Source: an uncultured Lachnospiraceae bacterium
GTDB taxonomy: Bacteria; Bacillota; Clostridia; Lachnospirales; Lachnospiraceae
NCBI GenBank assembly: GCA_947625775.1
Contig: CANQPM010000002.1
Span: forward strand, 1-64,000
Direction of reading: 5' to 3'
Length of the DNA stretch: 64,000 nt
This document shows positions 25,882 to 34,401 of the stretch, in pieces; within the stretch, counting starts at the first letter, position 1, and each line of letters starts with the position of its first letter. The notes beneath the pieces were generated by a model that was not told the DNA's origin, did not search any database, and was given only the letters and a program-made list of their open reading frames with translations. The position numbers and the translations under genes are program-made.

Positions 25882-25990
25882 GCAGAACAAATATTATTTA
25901 AAAGATAGGCATATGCGAAAAAAATCAGACGGTTTAGAACACGTTTCGCAATTACCTAATCATTTAAAAAGAGGAAAAGAGGAGAGCATT

Positions 25991-27679
25991 ATGAAAAAGA
26001 GCATTTTCAGGAAACTTATTACAGGAGCGCTGACTTTGGGAGTAGGAATATCCGTACTCACAGGCTGCGGGCAGACGCAAACGCAGAGCCAGGAAGCAGA
26101 CAATACGTCAGACGCTTCAAACAGGGTTTACAGAACCGTTGATGAGATTAAAGACAGTGGCGAGATTAATATCGGCGTTTTCTCAGACAAAAATCCTTTC
26201 GGATATGTCGATGAAAATGGCGATTATCAGGGATATGACGTGTACTTTGCCAACAGAATCGGAGAAGACCTCGGAGTAAACATCAATTATGTATCGACCG
26301 AAGCGGCAAGCAGGGTTGAATATCTTGAAACTGGCAAAGTGGACATTGTACTCGCAAACTTTACAGTGACAGATGAGAGGGCGGAAAAAGTTGATTTCGC
26401 GCTTCCTTATATGAATGTGGCGCTCGGCGTTGTTTCACATGAGGACAATGTTATTGAAGATTTAGACCAGATTTCACCAGACGACCAGATAATCGTGATT
26501 TCAGGAACTACGGCGGAAACATATCTGGAAAAGAATTATCCCGACATAAAGCTTCAGAAGTTCGATACCTATGCCTCCGCCAAGACAGCATTTGAAAACG
26601 GTACTGGCGTAGCATGGGCAAACGACAATACTGAGGTAATCGCATACTCACTTGAAAATGAAGGCTATGTAGTAGGAATCCCCTCGCTAGGAAGCCAGGA
26701 CACCATAGCTCCAGCAGTTTCAAAGGGAAACAGCTCGCTTCTTGAGTGGCTGAACAGCGAGATTGAAGCATTAGGCAGTGAACAGTTTTTCCATACCGAC
26801 TATGAAGCGACGCTGCTTGATACATATGGCGCAGAATATGAAGATACGCTTGTCGTAGAGGGCGGAAAGCCCGCTCAGTCTGATACTTCAGCACAATCAT
26901 CAGAAACGGAAACAGCCGCGCTTGACATTGTACCTGGAAACGGCGAGACTATAAAGATTGCCGCATCACCTATTCCGCATGCGGAGATATTGCAAAAAGC
27001 GGCGGAAATACTCAAGGATTACGGATATGAGCTTGACATAGTGGAATTTGAGGATTATGTCCAGCCAAATCTGGTAGTGGAATCTGGAGAATTTGACGCA
27101 AACTATATGCAGCACATTCCTTATCTGGAAAGCTTCAATGAGGAGCAGGGGACACATATCGTGAGCGCTGGAGGAATCCACTATGAGCCTTTCGGAATAT
27201 ATCCTGGTACAAAGAAAAGCTTAGACGAGATATCAGACGGAGACAAGATAGCAATCCCCAATGACACCACAAATGAAGCGAGGGCGCTTCTTCTCCTGCA
27301 GGATAACGGGCTTCTCACATTAAACGACGGCGCAGGGCTTACAGCCACGGTAAATGACATCAAAGACAACCCGCACAATATCGAGTTTGTGGAGCTTGAA
27401 GCCGCGCAGGTTGCAAGAGTTATTGATGAAGTCGAATACGTCGTATTAAACGGCAATTACGCGCTTGAAGCGGGATATTCAGTAAGCAAGGATTCCATTG
27501 CATATGAGGCAAACGACTCCATCGCGGCGCAGACCTATGTGAACATTATCGGAGTTAAGGAGGGAAATGAGAATACAGACAAGATAAAGGCATTGGTTAC
27601 GGTTCTTAAATCCGACGACATTAAGAAGTTTATTGAGGACACATATGACGGAGCTGTGATTTTCTTTGAGGAACAGTAA
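25991..27679 (+). CDS. Lipoprotein fusing a polar-amino-acid-binding (SBP_bac_3) domain to a MetQ/NlpA domain
   Basis: A 562-aa substrate-binding lipoprotein. The lipobox LTGC puts the lipidated Cys at residue 26. Residues about 55-285 form a family 3 binding domain (INIGVFSDKNPFGYVDENGDYQGYDVYFA...). A Ser/Thr/Glu linker follows. Residues about 318-562 form a complete NlpA/MetQ domain (ETIKIAASPIPHAEIL...FDANYMQHIPYLES). ATG 25991 has GAGGAGAG upstream; the earlier ATG 25913 in frame has none. The downstream genes encode one MetNI pair and one GlnPQ-type set, so each domain probably serves its own transporter. Confidence 0.9.
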   Translation: MKKSIFRKLITGALTLGVGISVLTGCGQTQTQSQEADNTSDASNRVYRTVDEIKDSGEINIGVFSDKNPFGYVDENGDYQGYDVYFANRIGEDLGVNINYVSTEAASRVEYLETGKVDIVLANFTVTDERAEKVDFALPYMNVALGVVSHEDNVIEDLDQISPDDQIIVISGTTAETYLEKNYPDIKLQKFDTYASAKTAFENGTGVAWANDNTEVIAYSLENEGYVVGIPSLGSQDTIAPAVSKGNSSLLEWLNSEIEALGSEQFFHTDYEATLLDTYGAEYEDTLVVEGGKPAQSDTSAQSSETETAALDIVPGNGETIKIAASPIPHAEILQKAAEILKDYGYELDIVEFEDYVQPNLVVESGEFDANYMQHIPYLESFNEEQGTHIVSAGGIHYEPFGIYPGTKKSLDEISDGDKIAIPNDTTNEARALLLLQDNGLLTLNDGAGLTATVNDIKDNPHNIEFVELEAAQVARVIDEVEYVVLNGNYALEAGYSVSKDSIAYEANDSIAAQTYVNIIGVKEGNENTDKIKALVTVLKSDDIKKFIEDTYDGAVIFFEEQ

Positions 27680-27687
27680 TGAAAAAC

Positions 27688-27713
27688 AGGGAGAGGCGTA
27701 AAAGTCTCTCCCT
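27688..27713 (+). other. Intercistronic hairpin
   Basis: AGGGAGAG pairs with CTCTCCCT around a 10-nt loop between the binding-protein gene and metN, without a T run. Such hairpins often protect the upstream mRNA and give more binding protein than transporter. Confidence 0.6.
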
Positions 27714-27733
27714 ATTATATAAGGTGGTGGGCT

Positions 27734-28747
27734 ATGGCTGCAGTTGAGATAAAAAATCTTACGAAAAATTTTGATATAGAAGGGCATACCGTCACGGCGC
27801 TCAGCAACGTGTGCCTGACGATTGAAAAGGGAGATATATTCGGAGTTATCGGAATGTCGGGCGCGGGGAAAAGCACCCTTGTACGTTCCATCAATTTTTT
27901 GGAAAAACCGACAGACGGAAGCGTATATATTGATGGCGTTGACCTCGGAACTCTCTCGGAGCGTGAGCTGCGCAGGATGCGCTCGCGAATCGGGATGATT
28001 TTCCAAAACTTTAACCTCCTCGAGCAGAAAAACGTTATCGACAATGTATGCTTTCCATTAGAGATAAACGGCACTAAGCGCAAGGAGGCAAAAAAACGGG
28101 CATTGGAGCTTCTCGGACTTGTAAAGCTTGAAGATAAGGCAAAAGCTTATCCTTCCCAATTATCGGGCGGACAAAAACAGCGTGTCGCAATAGCCCGTGC
28201 GCTTGCGACAGATCCACAGCTTCTCTTATGTGATGAGGCGACAAGTGCGCTAGATCCGCAGACGACAGGCTCTATTCTGGAATTGATAAGGGAAATCAAC
28301 GAAAAACTTGGCATAACCGTAGTGATCATAACGCATCAGATGTCCGTAGTGACTGACATTTGTAAAAAAGTGGCGATTATAGACAACGGAAGACTGGTTG
28401 AGGAAGGGCTTGTGGAGGAAATCTTCAGCGCCCCGAAATCAGACGCGGCAAGAGAGCTTTTATCAGGGAAAAAGGTTTCTTACAAACCGCTGGAAAAACT
28501 GGAGGAAGGGCGCAGGATAAGAATTGTTTTCAGGGAAAACTCAGCCTATGAGCCAGTGATCGCCAATTTGATCTTAAAGCTGCAAATTCCCATAAACATT
28601 CTCAAAGCCGAAACCCAAAATGTCGGCGGCAAGGCAGTCGGCGAGATGATTCTTGGATTGCCCGACAACAGCAATCAGCAGGAGGATATTATCCTTGAAT
28701 TAAAAAATGCGGGGCTTACCGTGACGGAGGTGCATGAAAATGAATGA
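27734..28747 (+). CDS. metN: Methionine-type ABC transporter ATP-binding protein
   Basis: A 337-aa ABC ATPase. Walker A is GMSGAGKSTL, the signature LSGGQKQRVAIARAL, Walker B LLLCDEATSALD, and the H-loop IITHQM. A C-terminal NIL domain (about residues 260-337) is characteristic of MetN, where it binds methionine and gives trans-inhibition. It overlaps metI by 8 bp. Confidence 0.93.
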   Translation: MAAVEIKNLTKNFDIEGHTVTALSNVCLTIEKGDIFGVIGMSGAGKSTLVRSINFLEKPTDGSVYIDGVDLGTLSERELRRMRSRIGMIFQNFNLLEQKNVIDNVCFPLEINGTKRKEAKKRALELLGLVKLEDKAKAYPSQLSGGQKQRVAIARALATDPQLLLCDEATSALDPQTTGSILELIREINEKLGITVVIITHQMSVVTDICKKVAIIDNGRLVEEGLVEEIFSAPKSDAARELLSGKKVSYKPLEKLEEGRRIRIVFRENSAYEPVIANLILKLQIPINILKAETQNVGGKAVGEMILGLPDNSNQQEDIILELKNAGLTVTEVHENE

Positions 28748-29399
28748 GAACGTAATAGCAATGCTTATAAGCGGAATAGGAGAAACCCTATACATGACGC
28801 TTGGCTCTGTGATTATCGGATATGTTATCGGGCTTCCGCTTGGGATTTTATTATATGTTTCAGGGAAAAACGGATTAAGACCGTGCATGCCGCTCTATCG
28901 TGCGCTTGATTTTATATGCAATATTATAAGGAGTATTCCGTTTCTCATTCTGCTTATATTGCTAATTCCGTTTACAAGGCTGCTCGTAGGGCAAAGCTAC
29001 GGCTCAACGGCTACGATCGTGCCGCTCGTCGTATGCGCCGCGCCATATATCGCAAGAGTGGTGGAAGCCTCCCTGACAGACGTTGACGCGGGCGTTATTG
29101 AAGCGGCTAAAGCCATGGGAGCAAGCAATATGCAGATTATCTGCAGGGTGCTTCTGGTTGAGGCAAAGACATCACTTATTACGGGCTTTACAATCACGAC
29201 AGGGCTGCTTTTAGGATATTCAGCAATGTCGGGAACTGTCGGCGGCGGCGGTCTGGGAGATATCGCAGTACGTTACGGATATTACAGATGGCAGACGGAT
29301 ATTATGGTTATCACGGTAATTCTGCTGATTATAATTTTTCAGATCATACAGACTGTCGGCATGAAAATATCAAAAAAACTTGACCACAGAAAGCGGTAA
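28740..29399 (+). CDS. metI: Methionine-type ABC transporter permease
   Basis: A 219-aa permease with five hydrophobic helices and the EAA loop EAAKAMGASNMQIICRVLL that contacts the ATPase. Sequence such as SGTVGGGGLGDIAVRYGYYRW is typical of MetI. Two ATGs compete (28734 and 28740); GGAGG at 28726-28730 gives nine-base spacing to 28740. Confidence 0.93.
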   Translation: MNENVIAMLISGIGETLYMTLGSVIIGYVIGLPLGILLYVSGKNGLRPCMPLYRALDFICNIIRSIPFLILLILLIPFTRLLVGQSYGSTATIVPLVVCAAPYIARVVEASLTDVDAGVIEAAKAMGASNMQIICRVLLVEAKTSLITGFTITTGLLLGYSAMSGTVGGGGLGDIAVRYGYYRWQTDIMVITVILLIIIFQIIQTVGMKISKKLDHRKR

Positions 29400-29404
29400 T
29401 ATTC

Positions 29405-30064
29405 ATGAATGTAGATGTTTTAATTTCGTATTTTCCAAGATACGCCGAGGCGTTCCTGCTTACATTGAGAATCGGCTGGCTGGGGATTTTATTATCGGCT
29501 GCGATAGGGATTGTTTCAGCATTCACAATGTATTTTAAGCTTCCTGTGCTCTCGCGCATTGCGGGCGCATATGTCGAAATATTCCGCAACACGCCGCTGC
29601 TTGTACAGCTGTTTTTTGTATATTTTGGAATGCCTAAGCTGGGATTTGCCATTTCTGCCGAAACGTGCGGCATTGTCGGCATTGGGCTTCTTGGTGGCAG
29701 CTATATGTCGGAGGCTTTGAGAAGCAGCCTTAATGCAGTCCCCGCGTCACAGGCGGAGAGTGCTGAAGCGCTCGGAATGACACATTTTCAGGCTTTTTGG
29801 CTGGTAATATTTCCAGAGGCTTTGGTCTTGAGCGTGCCTGCAGTCGTGGCAAACGTAATTTTTCTGTTAAAGGAAACCAGCGTTTTTTCGGCAATCAGCC
29901 TTATGGATTTGATGTTTACGGCAAAGGATCTTATTGGGCTTTACTACGATACGACAGAGGCGCTTTTTATGCTTGTCGTGTTTTATATCATAATGCTTGT
30001 CCCCGTGTCGGCGGCAGGCAGCGTGCTTGAAAGAAAAGCAAGGCATAAAATGTTTGGAGAATAA
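29405..30064 (+). CDS. Polar amino acid ABC transporter permease (GlnP/HisM family)
   Basis: A 219-aa permease beginning five bases after metI. It carries the HisM/GlnP features YVEIFRNTPLLVQLFFVYFG and the EAA loop ESAEALGMTHFQAFWLVIFPEAL. Together with the next permease and ATPase it forms a second complete transporter in the operon, probably fed by the SBP_bac_3 half of the fused lipoprotein. The substrate may be cystine, but this is inference. Confidence 0.88.
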   Translation: MNVDVLISYFPRYAEAFLLTLRIGWLGILLSAAIGIVSAFTMYFKLPVLSRIAGAYVEIFRNTPLLVQLFFVYFGMPKLGFAISAETCGIVGIGLLGGSYMSEALRSSLNAVPASQAESAEALGMTHFQAFWLVIFPEALVLSVPAVVANVIFLLKETSVFSAISLMDLMFTAKDLIGLYYDTTEALFMLVVFYIIMLVPVSAAGSVLERKARHKMFGE

Positions 30065-30067
30065 AAG

Positions 30068-30736
30068 ATGGGATTTGAAGTATTGTTAAAGGGAAATAAC
30101 ATGATAAGGCTTCTTGGGGGGCTTGCTGTCGCGCTTAAAATCAGCCTGATATCTGTATGCATAAGCCTGATTATGGGGACAGTGTTTGGAAGCTTAATGA
30201 ATGACAGGCATCCGCTGATTAAAAAGATTCTAAGGGCATACCTTGAAATTGTCAGGATTATGCCCCAGCTGGTGCTGCTGTTCATCGCCTACTTCGGGAC
30301 TACAAAGGCTTTAGGCGTAAACATCTCCGCAGAGGCAGCTTCAATAATCGTATTTTCCTTTTGGGGCTCTGCGGAAATGGCTGACCTTGTGCGTGGGGCG
30401 CTTTCGGGCATACCGCCTGCCCAGTACGAGAGCAGTCTTGCGCTTGGACTGACTTATCACCAGACGCTTGTTTATATTATCATTCCGCAGATTATAAGGA
30501 GAATGCTCCCGCTGTCAATTAACTTGATTACCAGAATGATTAAGACTACAAGCCTGATTATGATGATTGGCATTGTAGAGGTCTTAAAGGTAGGACAGCA
30601 GATTATCGAAGCAAACCGCAAAAATTATCCGAATGCGGCTTTTGGCATATATTTTACTGTATTTGTCCTGTATTTCGCCGTATGCTGGCCGATCAGCATG
30701 CTTTCAAGATATCTTGAAAGAAAATGGGAGGCATAG
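30068..30736 (+). CDS. Polar amino acid ABC transporter permease (GlnP/HisQ family)
   Basis: A 222-aa permease, three bases after the previous one, with GGAG upstream. It shows the motif YLEIVRIMPQLVLLFIAYFG and EAA loop ESSLALGLTYHQTLVYIIIPQIIRR. It is probably the heterodimer partner of the preceding permease. Confidence 0.88.
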   Translation: MGFEVLLKGNNMIRLLGGLAVALKISLISVCISLIMGTVFGSLMNDRHPLIKKILRAYLEIVRIMPQLVLLFIAYFGTTKALGVNISAEAASIIVFSFWGSAEMADLVRGALSGIPPAQYESSLALGLTYHQTLVYIIIPQIIRRMLPLSINLITRMIKTTSLIMMIGIVEVLKVGQQIIEANRKNYPNAAFGIYFTVFVLYFAVCWPISMLSRYLERKWEA

Positions 30737-30767
30737 TATCTGCTGGGTGCATCAAGAATGGGGGACA

Positions 30768-30820
30768 GTGTGAGAAATAAATTTTTCACACGCAAATTTG
30801 TGTTTAGGACACAAATTCGC
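30768..30820 (+). other. Two abutting hairpins in the operon
   Basis: A 10-bp stem (30768-30777 with 30782-30791) is immediately followed by a 12-bp stem with one mismatch (30792-30803 with 30809-30820). They occupy the only large gap in the operon, between the permease and ATPase genes, and may be an RNA processing or stability element. Confidence 0.6.
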
Positions 30821-30846
30821 AGATATGTAAAGAATGGGTGATTAGG

Positions 30847-31584
30847 ATGAACGAAATTTTGAATATCAATGGCATTAGTAAAAAATATGGCGATCTTGTC
30901 GTGCTGGATAACTTGAGCCTAAAGGTCAAGAGTGGTGAAGTGGTAGTGATAGTAGGCCCGTCGGGATGCGGGAAAAGTACGCTTTTAAGGTGCATAAACG
31001 CGCTTGAAATAATAGATGACGGAGAAGTGGCGCTTGACGGAAAGGCTATCAACCCGCATGACAAAAAACTGAGCAAAGTAAGAGAAAAAATCGGAATGGT
31101 TTTCCAAAGCTACGAGCTGTTTCCGCACAAGACAATCCTGCAGAATCTTGTACTGGCGCCTGTCAGAGTGAAAAAAATGAATCGCAAAGAAGCTGAAAAG
31201 GAAGCGCTCCACCTTCTGGAAAGAGTAGGGCTGCTCTCAAAAAAGGATAATTACCCAAGACAGCTTTCAGGCGGCCAGAAACAGAGGGTGGCAATCGTCA
31301 GGGCGCTCATGATGAATCCGGAGATTTTGCTTATGGACGAAATCACGGCAGCGCTCGATCCTGAAATGGTAAGAGAGGTATTGGAGGTAGTGCTGGATTT
31401 GGCAAAAGAAGGGCGTACAATGATTATCGTAACCCATGAGCTTCAATTCGCAAAAGCTGCAGCAGACCGCATGGTATTTATAGACGGCGGCAGGATTATC
31501 GAAGAAGGAGAGCCAAAGGAATTTTTTGAAAATCCCAAGACGGAAAGACTGAAAAAATTTTTACATTCGTTTACTTATGAATAA
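30847..31584 (+). CDS. Polar amino acid ABC transporter ATP-binding protein (GlnQ family)
   Basis: A 245-aa ATPase: Walker A GPSGCGKSTL, signature LSGGQKQRVAIVRAL, Walker B LLMDEITAALD, H-loop IVTHEL. In the Walker B region EITAALD replaces the usual EPTSALD, a seen but conservative variant. ATG 30847 is preferred over GTG 30838, though neither has a good ribosome site. It closes the transporter operon; no clear terminator follows. Confidence 0.9.
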   Translation: MNEILNINGISKKYGDLVVLDNLSLKVKSGEVVVIVGPSGCGKSTLLRCINALEIIDDGEVALDGKAINPHDKKLSKVREKIGMVFQSYELFPHKTILQNLVLAPVRVKKMNRKEAEKEALHLLERVGLLSKKDNYPRQLSGGQKQRVAIVRALMMNPEILLMDEITAALDPEMVREVLEVVLDLAKEGRTMIIVTHELQFAKAAADRMVFIDGGRIIEEGEPKEFFENPKTERLKKFLHSFTYE

Positions 31585-31625
31585 GGAGTAAACAAAAATA
31601 TATGGGAAAAACAAATGAAAATGCA

Positions 31626-31655
31626 TTAGGAAAATGAGCGTGATTATGGTACAAT
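31626..31655 (+). promoter_or_regulatory. Extended -10 promoter for the YSYxxGQQ protein gene
   Basis: TACAAT (31650-31655) preceded by TGG gives an extended -10; TTAGGA at 31626-31631 is a weak -35 at 18 bp. The leader to ATG 31804 would be about 140 nt. Confidence 0.5.
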
Positions 31656-31701
31656 ATCAGTAAAACAAATTGATGATTCATAAAAACTGGACAGGAGGGA
31701 T

Positions 31702-31800
31702 TTATTCCACACAGATTCCAAATAACCGCCACGTACATTCCTTATTTATGGTTTATCCTATAACCACTGGCGGAAGCCAGAATCATGAAAGGTGGAATAA
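31702..31800 (+). promoter_or_regulatory. Structured 5' leader with sequestered ribosome site
   Basis: Nested helices: TTATTCCAC (31702-31710) with GTGGAATAA (31792-31800); GATTC (31714) with GAATC (31780); CCGCCA (31726-31731) with TGGCGG (31768-31773); TGGTT (31749) with AACCA (31762). The outer helix contains the GGTGG ribosome site of the gene at 31804, so folding should block translation. I cannot match it to a known riboswitch class. Confidence 0.55.
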
Positions 31801-31803
31801 GCT

Positions 31804-32172
31804 ATGAAGAAGAAAACAATTGTACTATCCGCTGTCGCAGCATCACTTGCGCTGTCGTTGGGATGCGTGACCGCATTTGCCGCTGAATCTGATGCGTACA
31901 GTTATCATACCGGACAGCAGAACAGCGCTAATCGCAACGAATTGTATGAGAAGGCTCGGGAGCTCCCCGAAAACGAGCAGGAAGCCTTCTTGGCTGAAAA
32001 CGGTATTGGGGAAACGCCATGGTCTGAGGAAGCTGCGGCATCTTACAGCTATGTGCTCGGCCAGCAGAGAGGCGCGTCTTACCAGCAGAGCGGTGATGCG
32101 GACAGCACACAGGATATGTCAGGCTACAGTTACCTGCTTGGTCAGCAGCGCGGCAATAGCTATCACAAGTAA
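31804..32172 (+). CDS. Small secreted protein with YSYxxGQQ repeats
   Basis: A 122-aa protein with a clear signal peptide (MKKKTIVLSAVAASLALSLG..., cleavage near AFAAES). The mature part has three copies of Y-S-Y-x-x-G-Q-Q followed by a small segment: YSYHTGQQNSA, YSYVLGQQRGASY and YSYLLGQQRGNSY. It lies just before a response regulator and sensor kinase and after a structured leader. It may be a signal-peptide precursor or an envelope protein sensed by the kinase; both ideas are inference. I recognise no family. Confidence 0.7.
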   Translation: MKKKTIVLSAVAASLALSLGCVTAFAAESDAYSYHTGQQNSANRNELYEKARELPENEQEAFLAENGIGETPWSEEAAASYSYVLGQQRGASYQQSGDADSTQDMSGYSYLLGQQRGNSYHK

Positions 32173-32195
32173 CAAAAAGCAAAATGCGCAAAACG

Positions 32196-32226
32196 GCAAA
32201 CCGTCCAAGTGGCGGTTTGCATTTTG
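32196..32226 (+). terminator. Hairpin between the secreted-protein gene and the response regulator
   Basis: GCAAACCG (32196-32203) pairs with CGGTTTGC (32213-32220), followed by ATTTTG; outer bases CAAAA and TTTTG extend it. It is a weak terminator or attenuator that may lower two-component expression relative to the secreted protein. Confidence 0.55.
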
Positions 32227-32246
32227 TGCTGTATGGGAGGAAAATC

Positions 32247-32919
32247 ATGGCTTATCTATTGGCTGTCGATGACGAAAAGGACATTGTAGAACTTATTTCC
32301 CGTTTTGCTGAGCATGAAGGTCATACCATCGATACGGCGGACAACGGCAAAGAAGCAGTGCGTCTATGCAGTGAAAACGATTATGATCTGATTATCCTTG
32401 ATATTATGATGCCCGAAATGGACGGGTTTACTGCCTGCAAAGAAATCCGCAAACAGAAGCAAACGCCCGTTATAATGCTGTCCGCACTGGGTACGGAGTA
32501 TGACAAGCTGATGGGTTTTGAATTGGGCATTGATGATTATGTGGTAAAGCCATTTTCGCCTCGTGAACTGATGGCGCGAGTCAAGGCGGTTCTTGCAAGA
32601 AATATCTCCGGCAGGACGAAAGCTGAAATCGTGATACAGGGCATACGAATTGATACGCTGGCTCACGAGGTCTTTGTTGATGGGGTGAAGACAGAGTTGA
32701 CCGCGAAGGAATACGAGCTGCTTGTCTATTTCGTGCAGAACAAAGGAATCGCGCTTACTCGGGAAAACATTCTGAACGCCGTATGGGGGGTATGACTATT
32801 TCGGCGACGACCGCACGGTGGACTGGCAGATCAAGCTGCTGCGCGGCAAGTTAGGACCTTATCGGAAGTGTATAGTAACTTTGCGGGGAACGGGGTATCG
32901 GTTCGATGAAAAAGCGTAA
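32247..32919 (+). pseudogene. OmpR-family response regulator, frameshifted in a G tract
   Basis: The receiver domain is intact (phospho-acceptor in LIILDIMMPEMDG) and most of the winged-helix DNA-binding domain is present up to ILNAVW. There a run of six G (32775-32780) shifts the frame to an early stop at 32793-32795. With five G the sequence would continue GYDYFGDDRTVDWQIKLLRGK... to TAA 32917-32919, overlapping the kinase gene by 14 bp as expected. Either the gene is inactivated, it is phase-variable, or there is a base-call error. GGGAGG sets the start at ATG 32247. Confidence 0.8.
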
Positions 32920-34354
32920 ATCCTTCGGCGTAAAGCTGTGGCTGTGGTTTGTTCTTTTTTCCGCCGTCATCTTTCTTGTGCTTTGGCTTTTGCAGACAGT
33001 TTTTTTGCAGGGCTTTTATAACGATATGGCAATCCGCGGCGCAGAAAAAGAAGCAGAGAAAATGGCGGAACATTCTTTAAACGCGGATTTCTATGATGTG
33101 ATTGACGAAACGGCGACGGAAAACTCCCTGCTTGTGTTCGTAACGGATGCCGAGGGAAATATCCTATACAGCGCCGACGAATATAAGAACCTCTACGGAA
33201 GCTCCAGCCAGACGAAACAGCAAAATGGGAATCCCTACCTTTCCTCTGATAAGGTCTTGAATTGGGAAAAAGGCGCGCTGCGGAATCTGCCGTACAGTTA
33301 TGAACCGCTCATTGCAAAGCTCAAAGAGACTGGTTCGAACAGTGTCGGCTTTGTCACGGAGGACAACACGGCTTATGTGGCGGGAAACGTTCTGGGCAAC
33401 GGAAATATTCTTTACGTCAGTATGCCTCTCGGCACGGTAGGCGGGACAGTCCGGATATTGCGGCTCCAGCTTGTATGGGTATCTGTCCTGTCCCTGATTT
33501 TGGGTTTTGTCCTTGCCTGGGTTATTTCCAGACGGTTTGAAAAGCCGATAGAGAAAATAGCCGATTCCGCGAGGGAGATTGCCGGGGGTAACTTCCACCC
33601 GGAACTTCCGAAGGGCTTTTGCACGGAACTTGATGAACTGTCAGACACGCTGGGCGAGACGGCGCTGAGTTTGGAAAAGGCTCAAAATGCCCAACGAGAA
33701 TTCCTCGCCAACGTGTCACACGATTTGAGGACGCCCCTCACAATGATTAAGGGATACGCGGAGATGGTCAAAGAAATTTCGTGGAGCGATGCAAAAAAGC
33801 GTGAAAAGGACTTGGACGTCATCATTCGCGAGGCAGACAGGCTCACGGCGCTTGTTAATGAAATATTGGATTTTTCTGCTATGCAGTCAGACAGTGCGCC
33901 GCAGGAGTACGGCATTATAGACCTGAGCCGCGCGGTTCGGGATGTGGTCGGGCAGTTTGCTCCTTTCTGTGAGCAGAACGGTTTCGTGATTGAGGCGGAT
34001 ATTATGGACGGCATCACCGTATCTGCGGACAAGGTGCAGATTAAGCGGGTTGTCTATAATTTCATCGACAACGCTGTAAACCACACTGATGAAAGCAAAA
34101 AGATTAATGTGTCGTTGACAGCAGTGGACGGCTCCGCGCGGTTTGAGGTGACAGACTATGGCAAGGGAATCACGGATGAGGAACTCCCACATATCTGGGA
34201 TCGCTACTACACCGCAAGGAACAGGAAGAACAAAACCGTCGTTTCAGGGCTGGGACTGTCCATTGCAAAAGAAATTTTAACAGCGCATGGAGCGAAATTT
34301 GGCGTTGACAACAGAAATAAATGCGCATTTTGGTTTGAACTACAAATTTGCTAA
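32906..34354 (+). CDS. Sensor histidine kinase
   Basis: A 482-aa membrane kinase: transmembrane helix about 11-32, extracytoplasmic sensor about 33-165, second helix about 190-212, HAMP, HisKA with FLANVSHDLRTPLTMI (phospho-acceptor His), and HATPase with NFIDNAVNH and GLGLSIAKEI. It partners the preceding regulator. Base composition across 31.8-34.3 kb appears richer in G/C than the neighbouring accessory DNA, which may point to transfer. Confidence 0.88.
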   Translation: MKKRKSFGVKLWLWFVLFSAVIFLVLWLLQTVFLQGFYNDMAIRGAEKEAEKMAEHSLNADFYDVIDETATENSLLVFVTDAEGNILYSADEYKNLYGSSSQTKQQNGNPYLSSDKVLNWEKGALRNLPYSYEPLIAKLKETGSNSVGFVTEDNTAYVAGNVLGNGNILYVSMPLGTVGGTVRILRLQLVWVSVLSLILGFVLAWVISRRFEKPIEKIADSAREIAGGNFHPELPKGFCTELDELSDTLGETALSLEKAQNAQREFLANVSHDLRTPLTMIKGYAEMVKEISWSDAKKREKDLDVIIREADRLTALVNEILDFSAMQSDSAPQEYGIIDLSRAVRDVVGQFAPFCEQNGFVIEADIMDGITVSADKVQIKRVVYNFIDNAVNHTDESKKINVSLTAVDGSARFEVTDYGKGITDEELPHIWDRYYTARNRKNKTVVSGLGLSIAKEILTAHGAKFGVDNRNKCAFWFELQIC

Positions 34355-34401
34355 TACAGCTAATTCGATGAAAAAAAGTTGTTGATGAAAGGGTGGCGGA
34401 T

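Noticed and set aside
31702-31800. Cobalamin-type riboswitch
   Set aside because: A short CCACTGG...AGCCAGAAT stretch recalls the B12 element, but the conserved upstream core is missing and the leader is too short.
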